A DNA stretch of 64,000 nt from Streptococcus uberis (GTDB lineage: Bacteria > Bacillota > Bacilli > Lactobacillales > Streptococcaceae), in NCBI RefSeq assembly GCF_000785785.1, contig NZ_JRQN01000013.1, positions 1-64,000 on the forward strand, read 5' to 3'. Shown here piece by piece: positions 59,249 through 64,000 of the stretch; the first letter of the stretch is position 1; every line of letters starts with the position of its first letter. The notes beneath the pieces are model-generated. The model saw only the letters and a program-made list of their open reading frames with translations. It ran no database searches and was not told the DNA's origin. Made by a program: the position numbers and the translations under genes.

Positions 59249-59449
59249 TTACAATTTAACGATGTTTACTGCTTGAGGGCCACGTTGACCTTCTTCAACA
59301 TCAAATTCTACTTTTTGTCCTTCATCTAAAGATTTAAAACCATTAGATTGGATTGCTGAGAAATGTGCGAAGACATCTTGACCATTTTCAGTTGAAATAA
59401 AACCGAAACCCTTTTCAGCATTAAACCATTTAACTGTACCTTGTGCCAT
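59249..59449 (-). CDS. Cold shock protein (CspA family)
   Basis: 66-aa OB-fold RNA chaperone with RNP1 KGFGFIS and RNP2 VFAHFSAI motifs. The ATG at 59449 is preferred over one two codons upstream because the aggaag site is 9 bases before it. A leader of ~90 nt from a promoter at 59546-59574 is long enough for the cold-responsive structure seen in other csp mRNAs; I did not verify its fold. Confidence 0.95.
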   Translation of the reverse strand: MAQGTVKWFNAEKGFGFISTENGQDVFAHFSAIQSNGFKSLDEGQKVEFDVEEGQRGPQAVNIVKL

Positions 59450-59545
59450 AATCATCTACTTCCTTTCTATAAAACTTTTTGTAAAAATAGAGAGAAACGA
59501 TGATGTGGAACACATATACTAACTCACAAACTAATTTACTAGTCA

Positions 59546-59574
59546 AGTGTAACAAACTGGTATAGCAAAGTCAA
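59546..59574 (-). promoter_or_regulatory. csp promoter
   Basis: TTGACT (59569-59574) and TACACT (59546-59551), 17-base spacer, minus strand. Confidence 0.7.
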
Positions 59575-59609
59575 GGCAAAACATTAAAAGCCTTTTAAAA
59601 AAAGATTAG

Positions 59610-59634
59610 ATAGTAAGCGCTTTTCTTATATAAT
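59610..59634 (+). promoter_or_regulatory. Promoter of the coiled-coil/antiporter pair with a cre-like site
   Basis: TATAAT at 59629-59634; AGTAAGCGCTTTTCT just upstream (about 59612-59626) resembles a CcpA site with two mismatches. The leader is ~125 nt. Confidence 0.45.
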
Positions 59635-59762
59635 AGAGTTTTTCCTTGAGTTAATTTATTTTCTGAGCTAAAATGTGTCATAAAGGGATTATCTGTGTTT
59701 TATCCAAAATAATCAATCATATTAAAATTAGGGAATTTGAGTCTGATTCCCAAGGAGAAGAA

Positions 59763-60035
59763 ATGCTGACTGAGTCAACTATTGTAAGTCGTGTTCAAGA
59801 AATGCGCCAAAAATACCTTTACGATAAATTGGATACTGCTAACTGCAGAGATTTCACTTGTAAAGATCTTAAAAAAGCTAAAAAGATTAAGAAAAAACTG
59901 ATTGGCCTAGAAAAAGAAAGATGTCACCGTCTTATTGAGCATCAAGACATCACTCGCATAGATCAAAAAATCGCTTTATTAAAAGAAGAGTTTCAACAAG
60001 AAAACAAAATAAAGCAAGATCAGGACAAACTGTAA
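59763..60035 (+). CDS. Small charged coiled-coil protein of unknown function
   Basis: 90 aa beginning MLTESTIVSRVQEMRQKYL, with aaggag upstream of the ATG; a longer in-frame extension (from 59673) lacks a ribosome site. About 40% charged residues and heptad-like spacing (LIGLEKERCHRLIEHQDITRIDQKIALLKEEFQQ) suggest a helical coiled coil. Two cysteines near residue 25-30. Ends one base before the antiporter ATG, so the two genes are coupled; a role in regulating or docking with the antiporter is a guess. Confidence 0.65.
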   Translation: MLTESTIVSRVQEMRQKYLYDKLDTANCRDFTCKDLKKAKKIKKKLIGLEKERCHRLIEHQDITRIDQKIALLKEEFQQENKIKQDQDKL

Positions 60036-60036
60036 T

Positions 60037-62109
60037 ATGTCTATTCCTATACTGGTCATAAGCTTTCTTCTTTCTCTTATATTATCAAACGTTATTAATC
60101 GGATTTTTCCACAAATCCCACTTCCCGCCATTCAGCTCTTTTTTGGAATTCTGTATGGCATTTTTAATAAAGGACAGCAATTAATCATTGATCCGGAACT
60201 CTTCCTAGCTTTCGTTATTGCCCCCTTAAACTTCCGTGAGGGGCAAGAAAGTGATGTCAAGAGTTTCATCCGATCACGTGGTCTTGTCCTTTACCTCATT
60301 TTACCTGCTGTCATGATTTCCACTATCATCATGGGAATTAGCATTAAAACCTTGTTGCCTGTTGAGTTGCCACTTGCCTTATGTTTCGCCATGGGAGCTG
60401 CTTTGGCACCAACAGATGCCGTAGCTTTTTTGTCCTTAGCCAAACGCTTCCAGTTTCCTAATCGACTCAAAAGCACCCTCACTTCTGAAGGCTTATTGAA
60501 TGACGCTAGTGCCCTTGTTGCCTTTCAATTTGCACTTACAGCCTTAGTGACAGGTTATTTTTCCCTTGCCGATGCAAGTTTGAAGCTTCTAATTGCAATC
60601 ATCGGTGGCATAGCTATCGGATTACTCTTTGCACTTCTCAACAGAATCTTTCTGTCTGTGCTTGAAAAATTTGATGCTGCTGATGTAACTGGTGCACTAC
60701 TGTTAGAATTAACACTTCCTTTTGTTGTCTATTTCATTGCTCATCTACTACATGTTTCAGGTATCATCGCTGTAGTTATTGCTGGAGTCATGCAAGCAAA
60801 CCGCATCAAAAAAGTAACCCTCTTTGATGCTCAAGTTGACCGGGTCACCAATATTATTTGGGAAACGATTAATTTTATGCTCAATGGATTAGTCTTTATC
60901 ATCTTCGGTGTTGAATTAACTCAATTTACTGGTCCCCTATTAGCCAGTCCAAGTTATAGCAATGTCTATCTATTCTTCATTGTCATTGTCTTGACTACTC
61001 TGCTATTTTTCCTCAGGTACGTAACCCTCGTTATTTACTACTTTTTTAGAAGTCGCAAGTATCATAAGCCTTTTAAAAAATATTTACATACTGTAAATCT
61101 TCTAACCTTTTCTGGTGTTAAAGGTAGTGTCTCTTTAGCTATTATTCTATTAATACCCCAAATTGATACTTTCAAGAACTCTATGACCTTATTCACAGTT
61201 GGTGCAGTTACACTTCTCAGTTTCCTAACTGGTCTTGTTATATTGCCTCGCTTGGCTCCAATCGCACGGTCTTCGGAAAATTATCTCACTAAAATTGAAA
61301 TTTTAACAACAGTCGTCAGAAAATTGGAAGCTGAGAGTCAAAAATCCCCAGCTAATCAAGCCGGACTCTATTATGTTCTTGATGCCTATAATCGACGTAT
61401 TGAGAATTTAATTTTAGATCAGGAACCGAAACATGTTAAAGAAGAATTAGCCGAATTACAACTCATGATTCTATCAATTGAGAGTGAAGGCCTAGAACAC
61501 GCTTTTCGTCATAAAGACATTTCCATTTTTGAGTATCGCATTTATCAGACCTATTTGAAAACAATGGAACGTCAAGTTAATAGAAGTTTTATTTCAAGTT
61601 TCAATTACTCCATTACCATCTTCCTTCGTGTTATCCGACATGTCATTCATGAAATGTGGTCTGTGAGCGGAAATTTAAAATCAAATCTGATGAATTTTCA
61701 GCGGAGCAAGGTTCGCTTAACTGATGAAAATCGTGATCACTTGACTGAAATGTATTTAGTTAATACCGAACTTATCCTAGACTCATTAGAAGACTTAGAA
61801 GGTTTTTATAATTCATCACTTGTTAACTTCTTACAGAACCAACGTATACAAAGTGCTGAATTAATAAAATCAGGTCTATTTGTCGAACGGGTTATCGCCA
61901 ATTTTATCCCAGATTCAAGTGGTGAGCGCATCCATGGCTACTACTTAGAAAGACAAACTATTCACGAGTTTGAGTTACAAGGGCTCGTAACCGCTAAAGA
62001 AGCCCAACAACTCCGCGATGAAGTTAATGAACTAGAAAGCTATTCACTTCGTGACAATTCACCAAATTTTGTCTACGATATTATAAATTACAGACATCAA
62101 TTGAAGTAA
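60037..62109 (+). CDS. Na+/H+ antiporter, CPA1 (NhaP) family
   Basis: 690 aa: twelve or so membrane segments (1-~400) with the CPA1 motifs ALAPTDAVAFLSLAKRFQFP and the ion-site EGLLNDASALVAFQF, followed by a ~280-aa cytoplasmic helical domain rich in charged residues. Exchanges cytosolic Na+ (or K+) for protons in pH and salt homeostasis. Long C-terminal domains regulate such transporters. Coupled to the preceding 90-aa protein. Confidence 0.9.
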   Translation: MSIPILVISFLLSLILSNVINRIFPQIPLPAIQLFFGILYGIFNKGQQLIIDPELFLAFVIAPLNFREGQESDVKSFIRSRGLVLYLILPAVMISTIIMGISIKTLLPVELPLALCFAMGAALAPTDAVAFLSLAKRFQFPNRLKSTLTSEGLLNDASALVAFQFALTALVTGYFSLADASLKLLIAIIGGIAIGLLFALLNRIFLSVLEKFDAADVTGALLLELTLPFVVYFIAHLLHVSGIIAVVIAGVMQANRIKKVTLFDAQVDRVTNIIWETINFMLNGLVFIIFGVELTQFTGPLLASPSYSNVYLFFIVIVLTTLLFFLRYVTLVIYYFFRSRKYHKPFKKYLHTVNLLTFSGVKGSVSLAIILLIPQIDTFKNSMTLFTVGAVTLLSFLTGLVILPRLAPIARSSENYLTKIEILTTVVRKLEAESQKSPANQAGLYYVLDAYNRRIENLILDQEPKHVKEELAELQLMILSIESEGLEHAFRHKDISIFEYRIYQTYLKTMERQVNRSFISSFNYSITIFLRVIRHVIHEMWSVSGNLKSNLMNFQRSKVRLTDENRDHLTEMYLVNTELILDSLEDLEGFYNSSLVNFLQNQRIQSAELIKSGLFVERVIANFIPDSSGERIHGYYLERQTIHEFELQGLVTAKEAQQLRDEVNELESYSLRDNSPNFVYDIINYRHQLK

Positions 62110-62130
62110 CTCAAGGTTACTTCTTTTTTT
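62103..62130 (+). terminator. Antiporter terminator
   Basis: GAAGTAAC / GTTACTTC stem, overlapping the antiporter stop, followed by T7. Confidence 0.88.
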
Positions 62131-62212
62131 GCGAGCACACTTATTTATTTGTCACTAATTAGTGGTAACATATAGCTATCAATAGCCTTAAGCGTAGCAA
62201 AGTTATCATTCA

Positions 62213-62820
62213 TAGTGTCTCTGGCCATAACCTAGAGGCTGTCAATCAAGCAGCCAAAGACCTAGCCTACAATGATAGTGAGCTAAAGCTGACTGGAATT
62301 TTCTTGATTGATTCGACAACCATTAGAATGGAACGGACGGCGTTGAGAAGGATCTGCTCTTAATTGCTAACTATCTCATCTTTCACTTCGCGGTGACGTT
62401 TCGTAGAATGGTGACTCTGCATTTCTTCGAACGAAAAGCGTAAGGGCAGTTTGATCTGGATGACCTTGAGATGCGAGGGCAAAGCCTAACAGAATTCAAT
62501 ATCACCCAAAGCAAGGAAAAAAGTTTTAACCTAGATAATCTGCTTCTCATTGACTTTTCTAATGGCGCAAACATGGCTATCAATTTATTGTTGCAAGAAG
62601 AAAGTCTATTTAAACAAGTGGATACATGAGTGCCATCAAATGCAAGTCTTTATTTCTATGGAAAATGAGGATCCGATTGTTCCACTAGCAGAAAGCCAGC
62701 ATGTCGTAAAGCTCTTTGGAGACCGAAATGCTGATGTAACGACCTATTGGGTGAAGAGCCACCAAATCACCTAAGCCAACCTAGAAGCTACTAAGAGGTG
62801 GTTAGAGTCACTAACCTGAC
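62213..62820 (+). pseudogene. Decayed alpha/beta hydrolase (MhqD-like esterase)
   Basis: Pieces in different frames align to one carboxylesterase: EKDLLLIANYL-like, FFERKA, RGQSLTEFNITQSKEKSFNLDNLLLIDFSNGANMAINLLLQEESLFK, then VFISMENEDPIVPLAESQHVVKLFGDRNADVTTYWVKSHQIT and LEATKRWLESL. The nucleophile elbow is DFSNG (GxSxG lost), and the acid and base regions are in the last block. An upstream piece (SKVIIHSVSGHNLEAVNQAAKDLAYNDSELKLTG) is unidentified. Multiple shifts, a gap between the nucleophile and PIV blocks, and stops make it non-functional. Confidence 0.78.
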
Positions 62821-62829
62821 ATCATAAAA

Positions 62830-62862
62830 GCGTCTGTGGCAATAGGTCTCAGACGCAATTTT
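62830..62862 (+). terminator. Terminator after the esterase remnant
   Basis: GCGTCTG / CAGACGC with T-rich tail. The next ~530 bases (62863-63394) carry no gene I can support. Confidence 0.7.
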
Positions 62863-63394
62863 TATTTAATTTTTGATTCAAGGTACTTAGAAACCACCAA
62901 AACAAAATGAAAAGAAATTTTTTGTGTCCTTAATATGCATAAGCTGAAAAATACAGAAAAGACTTCCCTCAAATAGCCAATTGCCCAGCAATTAGTGTCG
63001 CATTCCTTTTTACTCCTGTTTTTGCAACATATCTAACCACTATTTCTGACAGTTGTTTCCACCACTATTATAAAATCCTTAAACATAAATAGCAAGTTAG
63101 ATATGCGATTGTGATATGTATGTTGGGAAGAGTTATACAATGTTGCTTATAATAAGAAATTCAAATTGTGACATAAAATGGATGTAACGACTCAGCCTTC
63201 TTGTTCAATACACAAAAACTCTGAATAATAGCCTCATTTCTTAATTTCAAAGGTATTGATTTAATCACACTAAAAGTATACGCTCACCAACTAGGCAATC
63301 TTGAAGAAAAGAATAACCAAGCCATAAAAGTTATATTGGAAACTTTGACCGACTTAATATCTTTTTTTACCCGCTTTTATCAGTAGACAAAAAT

Positions 63395-63421
63395 AAAAAA
63401 ACCTTGATTTCTCAAGGTTTT
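63395..63421 (-). terminator. Terminator after tRNA-Cys
   Basis: AAACCTTG / CAAGGTTT with T runs on both strands; on the minus strand it lies 35 bases after the tRNA. Confidence 0.8.
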
Positions 63422-63455
63422 TAAACTGTTCTATCATGTCTAATGACATAAAAAA

Positions 63456-63526
63456 AGGCGGTAGACGGATTTGAACCGACGATCAAGCTTTTGCAGAGCC
63501 GTGCCTTACCACTTGGCTATACCGCC
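63456..63526 (-). tRNA. tRNA-Cys (anticodon GCA)
   Basis: 71-nt cloverleaf on the minus strand starting GGCGGTATAGCC and ending ACCGCCT, without encoded CCA. The acceptor arm GGCGGTA/TACCGCC, D-arm GCCA...GGC, and T-arm GGTTCGAATCC are clear. The anticodon loop CTGCAAA has GCA at 63492-63494. Single tRNA with its own terminator. Confidence 0.95.
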
Positions 63527-63673
63527 ACAACAGTAATAATTTTACCTTAAAATATGGTAAAGGTCAAGCTTATTTTTCTGTTTCTAAATCATACCATTTC
63601 TAAAAAACTTTTTTCTAACAAATATAATTTCTCTGAGAATTGTTAGGTGTATAAAAGGCTTCATTGTCACTTA

Positions 63674-63688
63674 TTAGAATAATTCTAA
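63674..63688 (+). promoter_or_regulatory. PerR/Fur-like box upstream of ahpC
   Basis: Perfect 7-1-7 palindrome TTAGAAT-A-ATTCTAA, differing from the PerR consensus TTATAATNATTATAA at two symmetric positions. It lies 65 bases upstream of the ahpC -35. Confidence 0.65.
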
Positions 63689-63752
63689 TTTAATAACTAT
63701 ATCATTTCTAGTGAATTGTCTGACGATTTTTATAGTTTTTCAAGCGTTTTCA

Positions 63753-63782
63753 TTGGACATTTATCCACTCATTTCCTATAAT
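63753..63782 (+). promoter_or_regulatory. ahpC promoter
   Basis: TTGGAC (63753-63758), 18 bases, TATAAT (63777-63782); gaaggagg before the ATG. Confidence 0.75.
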
Positions 63783-63812
63783 ACAGGTATTAAAATGAAG
63801 GAGGACAATCTT

Positions 63813-64000
63813 ATGTCTTTAGTTGGAAAAGAAATGGCTGAATTTTCAGCCGACGCTTATCACAACGGTGAGTTTATCACTGTAACTAGCGAGGATGTTA
63901 AAGGTAAATGGGCAGTATTTTGCTTCTACCCTGCAGATTTCTCATTTGTATGCCCAACAGAACTCGGTGATTTACAAGAACAATATGCAACACTTCAATC
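63813..64000 (+). CDS. ahpC: Alkyl hydroperoxide reductase subunit C (peroxiredoxin), 5' part
   Basis: 62 complete codons to the window edge: [21 protein letters not shown]..., with the peroxidatic cysteine in [13 protein letters not shown]. Reduces H2O2 and organic peroxides, recharged by AhpF, which usually follows outside the window. The start has a strong gaaggagg site. A PerR-like palindrome upstream and perR itself elsewhere in this window suggest peroxide control. Confidence 0.96.
   Translation, partial: MSLVGKEMAEFSADAYHNGEFITVTSEDVKGKWAVFCFYPADFSFVCPTELGDLQEQYATLQ

Noticed and set aside
63241..63385. Short plus-strand stretch reading LKVYAHQLGNLEEKNNQAIKV...
   Set aside because: Possibly a gene fragment, but too short and without start, ribosome site or recognised motif.

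Overview
This 64 kb window is a low-GC Firmicute chromosome segment that reads as a Streptococcus of the pyogenic group, most likely Streptococcus uberis or a close relative. The reasons are a hyaluronan capsule set in which hasA-hasB lies apart from hasC (hasC sits beside gpsA), an Lbp/M-like LPXTG protein, YSIRK-type signal peptides, a streptococcal short SRP RNA, CtsR/HrcA heat-shock control, and the secE-rpmG-pbp2A-nusG neighbourhood known from S. pyogenes relatives. The species call is an inference from gene content; no search was run.

Layout. 1-247: start of an IS30-family transposase. 458-7859: gpsA-hasC, rhomboid protease, 5-FCL and a MATE pump, then a probable CiaR-driven small RNA and the capsule genes hasB and hasA. 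8045-11393: lysine/peptidoglycan genes (dapL, dapH) and pgi. 11682-18279: a self-cleaving HdiR-like repressor, SRP RNA, tadA, a metallo-beta-lactamase-fold protein, bioY with a CHY zinc-finger gene behind a probable BirA operator, tgt, a DUF975 membrane protein, perR and a CoA-binding protein. 18360-25289: polA, the OpuA glycine-betaine transporter and a lipid kinase. 25407-33501: a complete L-ascorbate (ula) catabolic locus with a PRD regulator and two matching operator-promoter modules. 33688-37671: methyltransferase remnant, glycerate kinase, leuS. 37922-46173: an Lbp/M-like surface protein, nusG, secE, rpmG, pbp2A, a RidA protein, a small protein with an RluA-type synthase, and a TcaA-like protein. 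46391-54000: a secreted C69 dipeptidase, remnants, a folate-type ECF S component, a second probable csRNA, a large LPXTG metalloprotease and a decayed IS3-family element. 54020-59449: groEL-groES, clpC-ctsR, csp. 59763-64000: a small coiled-coil protein with a CPA1 antiporter, a dead esterase, tRNA-Cys and the start of ahpC.

How the parts connect. gpsA serves phospholipid precursors while hasC, hasB and hasA form the UTP-glucose-1-P to hyaluronan route. The ula genes take L-ascorbate in as the 6-phosphate and convert it to D-xylulose 5-phosphate. Stress control is dense: HrcA (CIRCE) and CtsR sites at groES, a CtsR site at ctsR-clpC, PerR with a PerR-like box before ahpC, and two putative CiaRH-dependent sRNAs.

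A major caveat: at least ten genes (hasB, dapH, bioY, opuAA, ulaF, leuS, the Lbp-like gene, pbp2A, the RluA gene, clpC) are broken by one-base losses, twelve in all, essentially all explicable as shortening of a homopolymer run by one. Since leuS is essential and restored lengths match family lengths, these are most economically sequencing errors. Such genes are listed below with full-length coordinates and the break position.
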